DNA from: Paucilactobacillus suebicus DSM 5007 = KCTC 3549
GTDB lineage: Bacteria; Bacillota; Bacilli; Lactobacillales; Lactobacillaceae
NCBI RefSeq assembly: GCF_001434475.1
Contig: NZ_AZGF01000007.1
Location: forward strand, 1-64,000
Length of the DNA: 64,000 nucleotides
Direction of reading: 5' to 3'
The position numbers were made by a program, and so were the translations under genes. Under the pieces are notes generated by a model that did no database searches, was not told where the DNA came from, and worked only from the letters and a program-made list of their open reading frames with translations. Positions 16,911 through 27,171 of this stretch are shown piece by piece (the stretch's first letter is position 1; the number at the start of each line of letters is the position of its first letter).

Positions 16911-17357
16911 ATGAAAAACATATATCTTGCTGGTCCATTCTTTAGTGATGAACAGATCTCTCGTATTGCCAAGGTTGAAAAAGCATTAGAAATAAACAAA
17001 ACTGCTGGACAGGTATTCAGTCCACGTCTATCAGACGAAAATGATAACAGCATAAACGAAGGATCTCCAGAATGGGCAAAAGCAATATTTACAAAAGATG
17101 TTACCGAAATTGACAAAGCAGACGTAATTGTCGCCATCGCTGACTTTGAAAATCAAAATATTGATAGCGGAACTGCTTTTGAAATTGGCTATGCATACCA
17201 TTCTAATAAGCCAATAATTCTATTGCAAGAGCTTGATGAACAATTAAATTTAATGATCAGTCAAGCTACAGATTACTACACTAAATCAGTAAAAGATATA
17301 GAATTATACGATTTCAATCTGTTGCCATCCAACGAATATACTGGTAAAGCGTTCTAA
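16911..17357 (+). CDS. ndt: Nucleoside 2-deoxyribosyltransferase
   Basis: 148 residues, close to the normal size of the lactobacillus enzymes. The N-terminal IYLAGPFFSDEQ motif and the DSGTAFEIGYAY block, which carries the catalytic glutamate, identify the family (PF05014). It transfers 2-deoxyribose between nucleobases for nucleotide salvage. AAGAGGTG precedes the ATG. The gene is single, ends in a strong hairpin, and faces the purine-salvage gene apt, which shares the terminator. Confidence 0.9.
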   Translation: MKNIYLAGPFFSDEQISRIAKVEKALEINKTAGQVFSPRLSDENDNSINEGSPEWAKAIFTKDVTEIDKADVIVAIADFENQNIDSGTAFEIGYAYHSNKPIILLQELDEQLNLMISQATDYYTKSVKDIELYDFNLLPSNEYTGKAF

Positions 17358-17396
17358 AAAAAATCCTAGCCAATTAAACAGGCTAGGATTTTTTTA
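17355..17396. terminator. Bidirectional terminator between ndt and apt
   Basis: AAATCCTAGCC pairs with GGCTAGGATTT around an 8 nt loop, with A and T tracts. The apt stop codon lies inside the T tract. Confidence 0.92.
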
Positions 17397-17912
17397 ATAC
17401 TTAACTAACGACAAAATGTCATAATTCGTCAATTTGTCTCGGCCCTTAAGGTCGGTCAATTCAATAATGAACGCAGTCCCTACAATAATTCCGCCTAGTT
17501 TTTCCACCATTTCAATCGTGGCGGATATGGTCCCACCTGTTGCGAGTAAATCATCCGTTACTAATACACGCTGCCCAGGTTTGATGGCTGCTTTTTGTAA
17601 CTGAAGTTCTGCAGTCCCATATTCCAAACTATACGATGCGCTAACTGTCTCGTTAGGTAGCTTTCCCTTCTTACGTGCTGGAGCAAATCCTACTCCAAGT
17701 TTATACGCAACTGGGCACCCAACAATAAATCCACGCGCCTCAGGGCCAACGATCATTTCAACATTGCGCTCAAGTGCGTAATCTACAATTCGGTTAGTAG
17801 CTTCTTCATAAGCCTGACCATCGGCCATTAATGGTGATATATCCCGAAACACTATCCCCTTTTCAGGATAGTCGGGTATACTTCCGATATAGTCTTTTAA
17901 GTTTAAAGTCAT
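17394..17912 (-). CDS. apt: Adenine phosphoribosyltransferase
   Basis: 172 residues, full length. The PRPP-binding motif [13 protein letters not shown] is intact and the N-terminal [18 protein letters not shown] plus [13 protein letters not shown] blocks are typical. It converts adenine and PRPP to AMP. AAAGGAGA precedes the ATG and the gap from recJ is only 15 bp, so it is the last gene of the rnz-SDR-recJ-apt unit. Confidence 0.96.
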   Translation of the reverse strand: MTLNLKDYIGSIPDYPEKGIVFRDISPLMADGQAYEEATNRIVDYALERNVEMIVGPEARGFIVGCPVAYKLGVGFAPARKKGKLPNETVSASYSLEYGTAELQLQKAAIKPGQRVLVTDDLLATGGTISATIEMVEKLGGIIVGTAFIIELTDLKGRDKLTNYDILSLVKY

Positions 17913-17927
17913 ATATTAAGTTCTCCT

Positions 17928-20246
17928 TTAATCACTAGTAATACAATCAAGAACCCATTTTCTCAGATCTGTTGAATTACTATAAATTAATACTTTTTCT
18001 GATTCAATTAATTGTTGCCGATTATTAAATGCTGTAGATGTTTTCAAATCAACGTTTGATGGATTGTCCACCCCGTTTAAAACACCATCATCTATTTTAA
18101 CAAATCCAACCTCGAAAAACATCTGAATCATAAAAATCAGTTTATTTCGATTAATCTTTAAAAAGCTACTTAACGTGTCTAATTGAGTTCTTAAGTTGAC
18201 ATCATGGTGAGTATTAACAAACTTGTACAGTTTTCCTAATTCTTGACGCGTTGGCATACCATTCAGATATGCATCATCGTTTTGGTATAGCAACAACCGA
18301 ATATTTGATGGTTTACCACCTTGTTTAAACAAATCTCTAAATGCATCTAAATCAGGAGGACAATCAACCACTGTGACTTCAAGGTTATTTAATTGACCAG
18401 ACTGTATTTCTTTAGCATCGATCAACTGAATATTTAAATTCATTTGAGATAGTTGTTTAATCACTGTGTGATTAAAACAAACATACGTAGAATCACGTTC
18501 AAATAACTTAATTGATAAGTGATTAGTTCGCTCATCAATAACTGGAATTCCACTAATTTTTACATCTTTAACCATTAATTGAATGTTTGTGTTACCGTGC
18601 CATTCATTTTCGTCTAACGTGCCAGCAATTTTTACATTATCATTATCCACCAATAATGGAGCTAATTCGCCCTTATTAAAGGCGATGGCAGATAGTTTTG
18701 TTTCCGAGCCATCTAATGACAATTTCAGGTGCGAATTGTCTTTGCCAATTTGTTTAATATTGTCTAATTTAAATTTAGTAATCGAAAAAATGGGCCGTGC
18801 ATTACCGGTACCAAAAGGTGCTAATTTTTCAATTTCATTATATAAGTCAAGATTAGCTTCATCAGGAGTCAATTCTGATGTGATTTGCAATGATTGCTTT
18901 GGTAAATCGCTTAGTCTTTGGTCGGTTGCGGATTGATCAAGACAACCTCGCAGTTCATTAATCATATCGGTTTTAACCGTTAATCCTACAGCCATTTTAT
19001 GTCCGCCAAAGGCCTCTGTTAATTCTCGGTGACCATCTATTGCTTTGAAGAGATCAAATCCTTCAATACTTCGGCCTGATCCTTTAGCCAATCCGGTCTT
19101 CTCATCAATGCCAACAACAATCGTCGGCTTGCCAAGTTGCTCCACAATTCGACTAGCAACTATGCCCAGAACTCCAGTATGCCAACCATTACCTGCAATC
19201 AGTAACGCTTCTCTACTATTGTTTTCATCACTTTTTGCTTGCTCTAGTGCTTGAGAACTAATCTCTGCAACTAAATTTTGACGATCTTTATTTGTTGCGT
19301 CAATCTCAGTAGCTAATGAAACTGCTTCTTCATCATCTAAACAAGTTAGCAACTCAACGCCGGGTCTAGCACTACCCATTCTACCAATTGCATTTAAGCG
19401 TGGGGCAATGCCAAACCCAATATTAGTCTCATCCAGTGTTTGTTCATTTAACCCAGCAATCTTAACTAATTCATGAATTCCTGGTCGCATTCCCATTCTT
19501 AACTGTTGAATACCATAAGTAATCAGAACACGATTTTCATCAGTTACTGACACTAAATCAGCAATTTCACCAATTGCAACTAGGTCCAATAATTCGGTCG
19601 GAAACTCTTCTAATAACGCCCAGGCAACCTTAAAGGCAACTCCAACACCAGATAAGTCACCAAAGGGATAATCCGCACCAGGATATCTTGGATGAACTAT
19701 GGCATACGCATCTGGTAATTTTTCGGGTAATTCATGATGATCAGTCACAATCACGTCAACATTTTTTTTATCTGCAACATCAATCGCATCGTTTCCTGCA
19801 ACACCGTTATCAACCGTTACGATTAATTCTGTGCCATTATCTATTAATCGATTAAAAACATCTGTATTCGGTCCGTAACCGTCCTTAAAACGATCTGGAA
19901 TATAATAATCAACGTTTGCCCCAATTGTCAACAAGGTTTCGTACATCAAAGAAGTGCTGGTTAACCCATCAGCATCATAATCACCGTATACTGTTATCTG
20001 TTGTCCCTGCTCAATTGCAGACTGTATCCGTTCAACGGTTTTTTTCATGTCATGCATCAAAAAAGGATCATAACACTGATCCAATTTAGGGTGCAAAAAT
20101 TTGTCGACAGCATCATCCGTTTTATAACCCCGACCAACCAATATTTTGGCTGTCACAGGCGATACATTAAATTTAGATGCAACTTCATCAATTGTAGCTT
20201 CATCTTCACTATCAACATGATTCCACTCATAATTAGCATTCAGCAA
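17928..20246 (-). CDS. recJ: Single-stranded-DNA-specific exonuclease RecJ
   Basis: 772 residues. The DHH phosphoesterase motifs are visible: DYDADGLTSTS, VTVDNG and VTDHHELPE in the N-terminal third. The DHHA1 domain follows with GRSIEGFDLFKAI and GGHKMAVGLTV near residues 375-400. An OB-like region and a long C-terminal extension (about 570-772), as found in Bacillota RecJ, complete it. It degrades 5' single strands in repair and recombination. The start is TTG, supported by GGTGGGA 8 nt upstream; no in-frame ATG fits. Confidence 0.95.
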   Translation of the reverse strand: MLNANYEWNHVDSEDEATIDEVASKFNVSPVTAKILVGRGYKTDDAVDKFLHPKLDQCYDPFLMHDMKKTVERIQSAIEQGQQITVYGDYDADGLTSTSLMYETLLTIGANVDYYIPDRFKDGYGPNTDVFNRLIDNGTELIVTVDNGVAGNDAIDVADKKNVDVIVTDHHELPEKLPDAYAIVHPRYPGADYPFGDLSGVGVAFKVAWALLEEFPTELLDLVAIGEIADLVSVTDENRVLITYGIQQLRMGMRPGIHELVKIAGLNEQTLDETNIGFGIAPRLNAIGRMGSARPGVELLTCLDDEEAVSLATEIDATNKDRQNLVAEISSQALEQAKSDENNSREALLIAGNGWHTGVLGIVASRIVEQLGKPTIVVGIDEKTGLAKGSGRSIEGFDLFKAIDGHRELTEAFGGHKMAVGLTVKTDMINELRGCLDQSATDQRLSDLPKQSLQITSELTPDEANLDLYNEIEKLAPFGTGNARPIFSITKFKLDNIKQIGKDNSHLKLSLDGSETKLSAIAFNKGELAPLLVDNDNVKIAGTLDENEWHGNTNIQLMVKDVKISGIPVIDERTNHLSIKLFERDSTYVCFNHTVIKQLSQMNLNIQLIDAKEIQSGQLNNLEVTVVDCPPDLDAFRDLFKQGGKPSNIRLLLYQNDDAYLNGMPTRQELGKLYKFVNTHHDVNLRTQLDTLSSFLKINRNKLIFMIQMFFEVGFVKIDDGVLNGVDNPSNVDLKTSTAFNNRQQLIESEKVLIYSNSTDLRKWVLDCITSD

Positions 20247-20306
20247 TTACAGTCCCACCGTTCTTTGAAATATGTAGTCAGAGAATCCAATCGATCCTCT
20301 TTAAAG

Positions 20307-21125
20307 TCATTTTTTAAAGGCAAAAAAGTTTTTGATGACCCAATCGCCAATGCCAGGAAACAATTGATATCCAATCGCTACAGCTGAAAAATATCTTGGA
20401 ATATTTATTTCACGAGTATTATACCCAATATGATTCCAAATTCGTTGAGCAATGACAGCCGGATGAAGCATGAATACACTAGGTAAATGTGATAAGTACG
20501 TCCCCTTAGGATCTGCCTTATCAAAGAAATTGGTCTCAACTGGTCCCGGGTTAACAGTTAAAACTTGAATCCCATAGTCAGCTAATTCCATTCTCAAAAC
20601 ATTGCTAAAATTGATGACTGCAGCCTTGGTAGCTGAATAAACACTACTATTGGGAGTTGGAATTTTCCCGGCGACCGAGCCTAAGTTAACAATTGCACCG
20701 TAACCTTGATTGATCATTTGCTTTGCAACAGACCTGCTAAGATACATTAATGCTAAAATATTAACCTTAACCATCTGTTCCATCGTTTGTTCAGATTCAT
20801 TAACGACGGCCTGCATGTCTCCAAATCCAGCCGAATTAACCAATACATCAATGCTACCAACTTCATGGCTGACAGTTCTTAATACATTATCAATTTGGTC
20901 TGGATCAGATACGTCAAGCTTATAAGCGAAAGCTGGACGACCGGATAAAATCAAACAATGCTTTGCAACCACATTTAATTTATCAATATTTCGAGCACAC
21001 AAAATTAAAATTGCACCACGTTTAGCGGCTTCATAAGCTGTAGCTTCGCCTATCCCACTTGACGCACCGGTTACCAACACGATTTTATTTTTAAGTGATC
21101 TTAATGTCCTTAACCTTTTTTCCAT
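20307..21125 (-). CDS. Short-chain dehydrogenase/reductase
   Basis: 272 residues of the classical SDR family: NAD(P)-binding TGASSGIGEA near residue 15, NSAG, catalytic Ser in NLGSVAGKI and the YSATK pair. The position between rnz and recJ is shared with lactobacillus and Bacillus YqjQ-like SDRs. Substrate unknown. The ATG at 21125 has TAGGAGTG upstream; a longer frame to 21164 overlaps rnz and lacks a site. Confidence 0.9.
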   Translation of the reverse strand: MEKRLRTLRSLKNKIVLVTGASSGIGEATAYEAAKRGAILILCARNIDKLNVVAKHCLILSGRPAFAYKLDVSDPDQIDNVLRTVSHEVGSIDVLVNSAGFGDMQAVVNESEQTMEQMVKVNILALMYLSRSVAKQMINQGYGAIVNLGSVAGKIPTPNSSVYSATKAAVINFSNVLRMELADYGIQVLTVNPGPVETNFFDKADPKGTYLSHLPSVFMLHPAVIAQRIWNHIGYNTREINIPRYFSAVAIGYQLFPGIGDWVIKNFFAFKK

Positions 21126-21135
21126 GTTTTCACTC

Positions 21136-22065
21136 CTAGCCCTTAAATGGTACATCAATGACATCTAAATCATTAACAACCCGAGTATTTGCAAAAATAT
21201 CTTTAACTTGATAAGCGAGTTCATAGGCTGCTTTACCAGTATAACGTGCCGATATATGAGTCAATAATAGTTTTTTGGCCCCCGCTTTTTGTGCGACCTG
21301 TGCCGCTTGGACGCTGGTTGAGTGATAGTAATTCCTAGCCATTCGGCCCTCGCCCTTAGCAAAGGTACTTTCGTGCACCAAAACGTCTGCATTTTCAGCA
21401 AGCTTCACACTAGCATTAGACTTGCGTGTATCGCCTAATATAGTAACCACTCTTCCCTGCTGAGGCTTGCCGATATAATCTTTTCCATCAATTGACGTGC
21501 CATCTTCTAAATTGACAGTTTTACCCGCCTTCAGCTGACCGTAAATTGGACCCGAGGGAATATTCAGTGCTTTCAATTTATCAACTTGAAGCTCACCTGG
21601 ATGATCATGTTCAACAATTCTGTATCCAAAACACTCGATTTTGTGGTCTAACTTCTCACAGCTTACAGTAAAGGTCTTATCGTTGAAAATAACACCACCA
21701 TCTGTTAACTCAACAAATTTTAGTGGGTAACCTAATTTTGTTTCGCTAACCTTTAGGCTGATTTTGACAAAATCCTCAATACCTTTAGGTCCATATATTG
21801 TCAGTGGCCCATTACCACCCTGGTGTGACCTAGAGCTTAGTAACCCAGGTAAGCCAAATATATGATCTCCGTGAAGATGAGTAATAAAGATTTTTTCAAT
21901 TTTCCGAGGTCTAATAGTTGTTTTAAGAACTTGATGCTGTGTGGCCTCGCCAACATCAAACATCCATATTGCATTGCGCTCCTCTAATAGCTTTAGTGCA
22001 GTACTTGTCACATTACGCTGTTTACTTGGAGAACCTGCCCCTGTACCTAAAAATTCAATTTGCAT
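21136..22065 (-). CDS. rnz: Ribonuclease Z (tRNA 3' endonuclease)
   Basis: 309 residues of the metallo-beta-lactamase fold. The zinc motif [13 protein letters not shown] sits near residue 63, and further ligands are in LGDTRKS, VHESTF and [10 protein letters not shown]. It cleaves the 3' trailer of pre-tRNAs that lack an encoded CCA. AAGGAAC lies upstream of the ATG. First gene of the rnz-SDR-recJ-apt unit, with a 10 bp gap to the SDR. Confidence 0.96.
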   Translation of the reverse strand: MQIEFLGTGAGSPSKQRNVTSTALKLLEERNAIWMFDVGEATQHQVLKTTIRPRKIEKIFITHLHGDHIFGLPGLLSSRSHQGGNGPLTIYGPKGIEDFVKISLKVSETKLGYPLKFVELTDGGVIFNDKTFTVSCEKLDHKIECFGYRIVEHDHPGELQVDKLKALNIPSGPIYGQLKAGKTVNLEDGTSIDGKDYIGKPQQGRVVTILGDTRKSNASVKLAENADVLVHESTFAKGEGRMARNYYHSTSVQAAQVAQKAGAKKLLLTHISARYTGKAAYELAYQVKDIFANTRVVNDLDVIDVPFKG

Positions 22066-22152
22066 AATATCAATGTTCCTTACTTACAATGAATTGTATC
22101 ATTTGCTTAATCAGCATATACTATTTTTATTAATCAAAACGGAGAATTAAAG

Positions 22153-22425
22153 ATGCAGTTAAATGACTTCCTTTTATCAACTTGCAATTTAGATGACGAT
22201 CTAACCATGTTTGTATCTATCGACAAGAAAATCAAACCAATAACAGAATTAAAGTACCAACAGCAACACTTAATACTGATGAGCACAAATAAACCCACAC
22301 TTAAATTAAATCAATTTAGAGCTCGCGTAAGTCAATTAAATCTTACCGATGCCATTTACTTTGCTTCGACAAGCTATCCACTGTTTGGATACAGGCTCCA
22401 ATCTAATCAAATAATTCTAAGTTAA
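22153..22425 (+). CDS. Small protein of unknown function
   Basis: 90 residues, soluble, no recognised family. GGAG lies about 10 nt before the ATG and the codon use looks like the neighbours, so it is probably real. It is divergent from rnz and its stop abuts the stop of convergent obgE with no intergenic base, so no terminator separates them. Position beside rnz and obgE is the only functional hint. Confidence 0.6.
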   Translation: MQLNDFLLSTCNLDDDLTMFVSIDKKIKPITELKYQQQHLILMSTNKPTLKLNQFRARVSQLNLTDAIYFASTSYPLFGYRLQSNQIILS

Positions 22426-23724
22426 TTATTCAACAAATTCAAAAGTAAATTTTTGAATCTGGACAGTATCACCATTCTTAGCACCAGCCGCTCTCAATGC
22501 TTCGTCAACACCCATTGTGCGCATTTGGCGGGCAAATCTCATTAAACTTTCATCATGCTGAAGATCAGTCATTTCAAACAACCGTTCCAGCTTTTCACCA
22601 GTGAGGACCCAGAGGCCTTCTTCATCGTGTGAAATTTCAAATGGTGCCTTCTCGTATTCATCGAACTTGTAACTAGTTTCCAAATCTTCAGGACGTTCAC
22701 TTTCAAATGATGGTGTCTCATCAAGTAAGTTTGCTGCCTTCTGCATTAAATCGTCCACACCCTGATGAGTGATTGCAGAAATTGGAAAAATCTCAGGTGT
22801 TTCATCTAAAGTATCATCATTTTCTAGTTGTTTTTTAAAGACACTCATATTATCACTTGAGCTGGGCAAATCCATTTTAGTTGCGACAACGATTTGTGGC
22901 CGTTTTAAAAGCTCAGGATCATATCTTTCAAGTTCATGATTAATGGCCTTATACCTATCAATGGCTTGGTTTTCATCTTCACTGCTCATGTCAACTAGGT
23001 GCAATAAAACCCTAGTACGTTCAATATGCCGTAAAAACTGTAACCCAAGTCCGACACCGTTTGAGGCACCTTCGATTAACCCAGGCATATCAGCCATGGC
23101 AAAATCTCGCCCATCATCTAGACGAACCATACCCAAATTAGGAACCAATGTTGTAAATTCATATGCTGCAATCTTGGGCTTTGCCCCTGTGACAACTGAC
23201 AATAAGGTTGACTTACCAACTGACGGAAAACCAACAAGGCCAACATCTGCTAGCATTTTTAATTCTAACTGAAGGTCTCGATCCTCTCCAGGCTCGCCAT
23301 TTTCTGCAATTTCAGGTGCTGGATTTTTTGGACTAGCAAACCGAATGTTGCCACGGCCGCCTCGGCCACCTGCTGCAACTACTAACTCGTCTCCCTGGTT
23401 AATCAAATCACCCATAATCTCACCAGTATGCAAATCCTTAACGGTGGTTCCTTGGGGAACTTTAACAACCGTGTCTTCGGCTCCTCGTCCGGTCATTTGC
23501 TTAATCATACCTTTGCCACCGTTTGCGGCCTTAAAAATTCGATGGTACCTAAAATCCATTAAGGTTCTCAAACCCTCATCAACTTTAAGAATGATGCTGC
23601 CTCCACGACCGCCATCACCTCCAGCAGGTCCGCCGTTTGGAACAAACTTTTCACGACGAAAAGCTACCATCCCATCGCCGCCTTTGCCAGCGTGTACTTG
23701 AATTTTAATTTGATCTACAAACAT
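22426..23724 (-). CDS. obgE: GTPase ObgE/CgtA
   Basis: 432 residues. The Gly-rich Obg fold occupies about 1-158 ([19 protein letters not shown]). The G domain follows with [19 protein letters not shown] and a TKMD-type base motif. The C-terminal OCT domain covers about 350-432. It acts in ribosome assembly and stress. GGAGAAATAAA precedes the ATG. It lies downstream of uvrC with only a weak hairpin in between. Confidence 0.97.
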   Translation of the reverse strand: MFVDQIKIQVHAGKGGDGMVAFRREKFVPNGGPAGGDGGRGGSIILKVDEGLRTLMDFRYHRIFKAANGGKGMIKQMTGRGAEDTVVKVPQGTTVKDLHTGEIMGDLINQGDELVVAAGGRGGRGNIRFASPKNPAPEIAENGEPGEDRDLQLELKMLADVGLVGFPSVGKSTLLSVVTGAKPKIAAYEFTTLVPNLGMVRLDDGRDFAMADMPGLIEGASNGVGLGLQFLRHIERTRVLLHLVDMSSEDENQAIDRYKAINHELERYDPELLKRPQIVVATKMDLPSSSDNMSVFKKQLENDDTLDETPEIFPISAITHQGVDDLMQKAANLLDETPSFESERPEDLETSYKFDEYEKAPFEISHDEEGLWVLTGEKLERLFEMTDLQHDESLMRFARQMRTMGVDEALRAAGAKNGDTVQIQKFTFEFVE

Positions 23725-23788
23725 TTTATTTCTCCGTTTTCTGTGTCATAAAGGTTAATTATAGATTATTTTAACCTATCCGTCAAAA

Positions 23789-25597
23789 TTAATCGTGACT
23801 GCTGCCCTTTGCTACATCAGCATTTTTTTGTAATGATACTTTTATCAATTGTGCAGTTGGACGAGAAATTCCCAGGTCGTGGATATCATCAATTGAAGCT
23901 TGTGAGATCTTTGTAATTGAACCAAATTCACGCAACAATTTATTTCTTGTCTTAGGACCAACACCCGAAATTTCATCCAATCTTGAACTAAGCGAATGTT
24001 TAGTGTGCACTTGTCGATGAAATGTTATTGCAAATCGGTGCACCTCATCTTGGATCCTCTGAACGAGGTAAAATCCTTGGCTTTTTGGATCCAAATTAAT
24101 ATGTTCGTCGTCATCGCCAAACAATAAATCAGCAGTTTTGTGATGTTCATTCTTAACCATGCCAACCACAGGAATATTTAAAGATAACTCATCCTCTAAT
24201 ATTTCTTTAACTGCATTCATTTGAATCTGTCCACCATCCATAAAAATCATATCAGGCATTGGCTTATGTTCTTTTAATAATCGTGAATAGCGTCTTCTGA
24301 TTACTTCTTTAGTACTAGCCGTTTCATCAGCATGGTCAACCGTTGTCAATTTGTACTTGCGGTACAACTTTTTATTTGGCTGACCATCAGTAAACACTAC
24401 CATCGCAGATACTAAATCCGCACCCTGTATATGAGAATGGTCAAATGCTTCTATTTTGTGCCCCTCTGGGAGCCCAAGGGCATCAGTAAGTTCCTTCATT
24501 GCCCCCGTTGTCTTTTGTTCATCCATTTCAAGAAGTCTAAATTTTTCTTCCAAAACAAGGCGAGCATTCTTTTCAGCTAACGTCATTAATTCCCTTTTTT
24601 CGCCACGCTTAGGAGTTCTAACGGGGATTCCTAAAATTTCGCTGATTTCTTTAGCCGGCAATCCAGATGGCACCAGAACTTCCTTTGGTAAAACATTATT
24701 TTTGCGATTGTAGAACTGCATAATAAAACTTGTCATTTCCTCAGTTGCATCTTCCACAACTGGAAACAATCTCTTTTCTCGTTTCATCAGCCTTGCTTGT
24801 CGAATAAAAAAGACTTGAATTGAAAGCCAGCCCTTATCCATATAAAAATTGAATAGATCTCTCGGGGTCTTATCATTAAAAATAATTTTCTGTTTTTCCA
24901 CAGTAACTTCGATATAGTGCAATTGATCCCGAAGCTCGGCCGCTCTTTCATACTGCATATCTCTGGCAGCATCCTGCATTTCTGATGTTAGTTTTTTCTT
25001 AATTGCAGCTGTATTTCCATTCAAAAAGGATTTAATTCTGTGAATTTGCTGAGCATATTCTTCCTTAGGCACTTCTTTAAAACATGCTCCTAAACATTGA
25101 CCCATATGATAATATAGGCAAGGTCTCCCCTGGTATCCATTGCACCGCCTTAACGGAAACACTTTTTGAATAAAGTGCATTGTTTCTTCGGCAGCGTACA
25201 CGTTCGGATATGGGCCAAAATAATCGGCACCATCTTTTTTTATGTCTCCAGTGATTACAATCTGTGGATCTCGTTCGTTAGTAATTTTAATATATGGGTA
25301 TCCGGTTCCCTTTTTGAGTCTAATATTAAAATACGGTTGATGCTTTTGAATTAACGTAATTTCCAGCAAAAAAGACTCTTTATTTGTCGAAGTAACAATC
25401 GTCTCAAAATCAGCGATTTCGCTGACTAATTTTGCTGTTTTACCTTCGTGACTGCTTTTAAAATAAGATCTAACTCGATTTCTGAGGTTCTTAGCCTTGC
25501 CAACATATATAATTTGACTGTTAATATTTTTCATCAAATAACAGCCAGGCAATGGCGGCAGTAACGACAATTTATGTTCCAAGTACTCGCTTGCCAA
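23789..25597 (-). CDS. uvrC: UvrABC system protein C
   Basis: 602 residues. A GIY-YIG nuclease domain is at the N-terminus (PGCYLMKN, IIYVGKAKNLRNRV), with a UVR helical hairpin near 200-235, the RNase H-like UvrC endonuclease domain (EAFDHSHIQG, FMDGGQIQ) and C-terminal helix-hairpin-helix repeats (ISGVGPKTRNKLL). It makes both incisions in nucleotide excision repair. The start is TTG, set by GGAGGG 7 nt upstream. Confidence 0.97.
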   Translation of the reverse strand: MASEYLEHKLSLLPPLPGCYLMKNINSQIIYVGKAKNLRNRVRSYFKSSHEGKTAKLVSEIADFETIVTSTNKESFLLEITLIQKHQPYFNIRLKKGTGYPYIKITNERDPQIVITGDIKKDGADYFGPYPNVYAAEETMHFIQKVFPLRRCNGYQGRPCLYYHMGQCLGACFKEVPKEEYAQQIHRIKSFLNGNTAAIKKKLTSEMQDAARDMQYERAAELRDQLHYIEVTVEKQKIIFNDKTPRDLFNFYMDKGWLSIQVFFIRQARLMKREKRLFPVVEDATEEMTSFIMQFYNRKNNVLPKEVLVPSGLPAKEISEILGIPVRTPKRGEKRELMTLAEKNARLVLEEKFRLLEMDEQKTTGAMKELTDALGLPEGHKIEAFDHSHIQGADLVSAMVVFTDGQPNKKLYRKYKLTTVDHADETASTKEVIRRRYSRLLKEHKPMPDMIFMDGGQIQMNAVKEILEDELSLNIPVVGMVKNEHHKTADLLFGDDDEHINLDPKSQGFYLVQRIQDEVHRFAITFHRQVHTKHSLSSRLDEISGVGPKTRNKLLREFGSITKISQASIDDIHDLGISRPTAQLIKVSLQKNADVAKGSSHD

Positions 25598-25656
25598 TTG
25601 CTAACCCTCCGTTCATTTTGCTGAATACAATTATATGGCATCATGTATTTGAAAGC

Positions 25657-25688
25657 AAAAAAGCGGCCCACCAATTATCTGGTGGACC
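25657..25688 (-). terminator. Terminator of the ABC ATPase gene
   Basis: On the minus strand GGTCCACCA pairs with TGGTGGGCC (one mismatch) around a 6 nt loop, followed by GC and six Ts. Confidence 0.88.
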
Positions 25689-25699
25689 AATATAAATTA

Positions 25700-26446
25700 T
25701 TATGCCTGTAATATTTTTTCTAGAAAATCCTTAGCACGATCAGTCTTTGGATGACTAAAGAATGTATCCGGATCAGCAGATTCTTGAATGTAACCATCCG
25801 CCATAAACCAAATTTTGTTTGCAACACTTTTAGCAAACCCCATTTCATGAGTCACAACAACCATTGTCATGCCCTCTTCTGCTAAATCTTGCATTACTTT
25901 CAAGACTTCTCCAACCATCTCTGGATCAAGCGCACTGGTTGGTTCATCAAATAGCATTACTTCAGGACTCATAGCTAAGGCACGGGCAATTGCCACACGT
26001 TGTTGTTGGCCACCAGACAGGCTAGTTGGATAGACATCAGCTTTTTCAAGAAGTCCAACCCGTTCTAGCAGATGCTTAGCCGTCTTAGTAGCCTCCTCGT
26101 CTGACATGTTTTTAACTTTTTTGGGTGCTAATTTGAGGTTTTCTAGCACAGTCATGTTAGGAAATAGATTAAAACTTTGAAATACCATCCCCATCTTTTC
26201 GCGTAATCCATTAATGTGTTTTTCATCTAGGGTTGTCAGGTCTGTCCCTTCAAACAAAACCTTACCACTCGTAGGCTGTTCCAAAAGGTTCAGGCAACGC
26301 AAAAATGTTGATTTACCGGCACCAGACGGTCCAACGACACAAATGACCTCTCCTGATTTAACTTCTTCTGTAATATCCTTCAAGACAATTGTATCATCAT
26401 ATTTTTTTTGAAGCTTTTTGATTTCAATCACTGCTGAATCTGACAT
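25700..26446 (-). CDS. Polar amino acid ABC transporter ATP-binding protein (orphan)
   Basis: 248 residues of the GlnQ-type ATPases. Walker A (GPSGAGKST), the Q-loop, the LSGGQQQR signature, Walker B ([12 protein letters not shown]) and the switch His (VVVTHEMGF) are all intact. It should energise uptake of a polar amino acid such as glutamine, but no permease or binding protein gene is next to it. The gene has its own terminator, and the upstream neighbour is divergent. It must pair with components encoded elsewhere. AAGGAGGAA precedes the ATG. Confidence 0.92.
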   Translation of the reverse strand: MSDSAVIEIKKLQKKYDDTIVLKDITEEVKSGEVICVVGPSGAGKSTFLRCLNLLEQPTSGKVLFEGTDLTTLDEKHINGLREKMGMVFQSFNLFPNMTVLENLKLAPKKVKNMSDEEATKTAKHLLERVGLLEKADVYPTSLSGGQQQRVAIARALAMSPEVMLFDEPTSALDPEMVGEVLKVMQDLAEEGMTMVVVTHEMGFAKSVANKIWFMADGYIQESADPDTFFSHPKTDRAKDFLEKILQA

Positions 26447-26655
26447 TTATGTTCCTCCTTGTTTCTCCGATCGTTATCTAATACTGCCCATTATACTAAG
26501 GTTTGTTTGTTTATGCAAGAGATTTTACTTTTTTACCCAATTTATACATAATTATTGATAAATTAGCACTTTAAAATGAATAGTTTTACAAAAAAAGCAA
26601 ATCATGCTAGCATGGTATCAATTAAAATATTCGATGTCGAAAGGAATGATTATTC

Positions 26656-26808
26656 ATGGGTCTTATTGTTCGCCGTAACGAAAACTTGGAGCGTATGTTT
26701 GATGCCTTTGCTGTTGATCCAAAAAAGAAAGCACCTAAACAACCTGATAATGATAAAAAAAATGAGAATTCTGATAAAAAGAAATCTGATAAACAGGAAA
26801 AGAAATGA
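26656..26808 (+). CDS. Small SPJ_0845-like protein
   Basis: 50 residues: MGLIVRRNENLERMFDAF followed by a very Lys/Asp-rich tail. The N-terminus resembles the short SPJ_0845-type proteins of lactobacilli and streptococci, whose function is unknown. AAAGGA lies 10 nt upstream. A possible promoter (TTTACA, 17 bp, TAGCAT) is at 26585-26613, and a strong terminator follows within 10 bp. The overlapping longer frames on both strands are shadows. Confidence 0.65.
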   Translation: MGLIVRRNENLERMFDAFAVDPKKKAPKQPDNDKKNENSDKKKSDKQEKK

Positions 26809-26810
26809 AA

Positions 26811-26857
26811 ATACAGGGTACTGGCAAGCCATTATTGTCAGTTCCCTGTATTTTTTT
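26811..26857 (+). terminator. Terminator of the SPJ_0845-like gene
   Basis: ATACAGGG pairs with CCCTGTAT with further internal pairing, then a run of Ts; also usable by the convergent MazG-like gene. Confidence 0.85.
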
Positions 26858-26876
26858 ATTAAATAACTAAATTAGA

Positions 26877-27170
26877 TTAGCTTTTATATCCATGCGGATA
26901 ACGCTTATTTAGAACTTCAATATTGTTTTTAGCAATTTCATCAAATGGAATATCTGCCCATTCAGCAACTTGAGACAAATACCATAAAACATCACCCATT
27001 TCGTGAATCAACTGGTCTTTGCTTAATTTTTGACCTCGAAACGTATAATTTTTAACAATATCAACAACTTGCCCAGATTCTGAAGCTAAACCCAAGGCAC
27101 AGTTAGTTAAGACTTGTTCGTTACCGTACAGTGTTCTTTTCGCTGCTGCCTGATATTCGTTGAATTCCAT
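26877..27170 (-). CDS. MazG-like nucleotide pyrophosphohydrolase
   Basis: 97 residues, all-alpha. NCALGLASESGQVVDIVKN and HEMGDVLWYLSQVAEW contain the ExxE...ExxD metal-binding pattern of MazG/dUTPase-like pyrophosphatases, here with E in SESG and in HEMGD. It probably hydrolyses a (d)NTP to the monophosphate for pool cleaning; substrate unknown. It starts one base after the engB stop, with GGAAC upstream, so it is cotranscribed with engB. Confidence 0.85.
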   Translation of the reverse strand: MEFNEYQAAAKRTLYGNEQVLTNCALGLASESGQVVDIVKNYTFRGQKLSKDQLIHEMGDVLWYLSQVAEWADIPFDEIAKNNIEVLNKRYPHGYKS

Positions 27171-27171
27171 T

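Noticed and set aside
26576-26866. 96-residue forward ORF and a 60-residue reverse ORF around the SPJ_0845-like gene
   Set aside because: They overlap the 50-residue frame with a good ribosome binding site and run across its terminator; both are low-complexity shadows.
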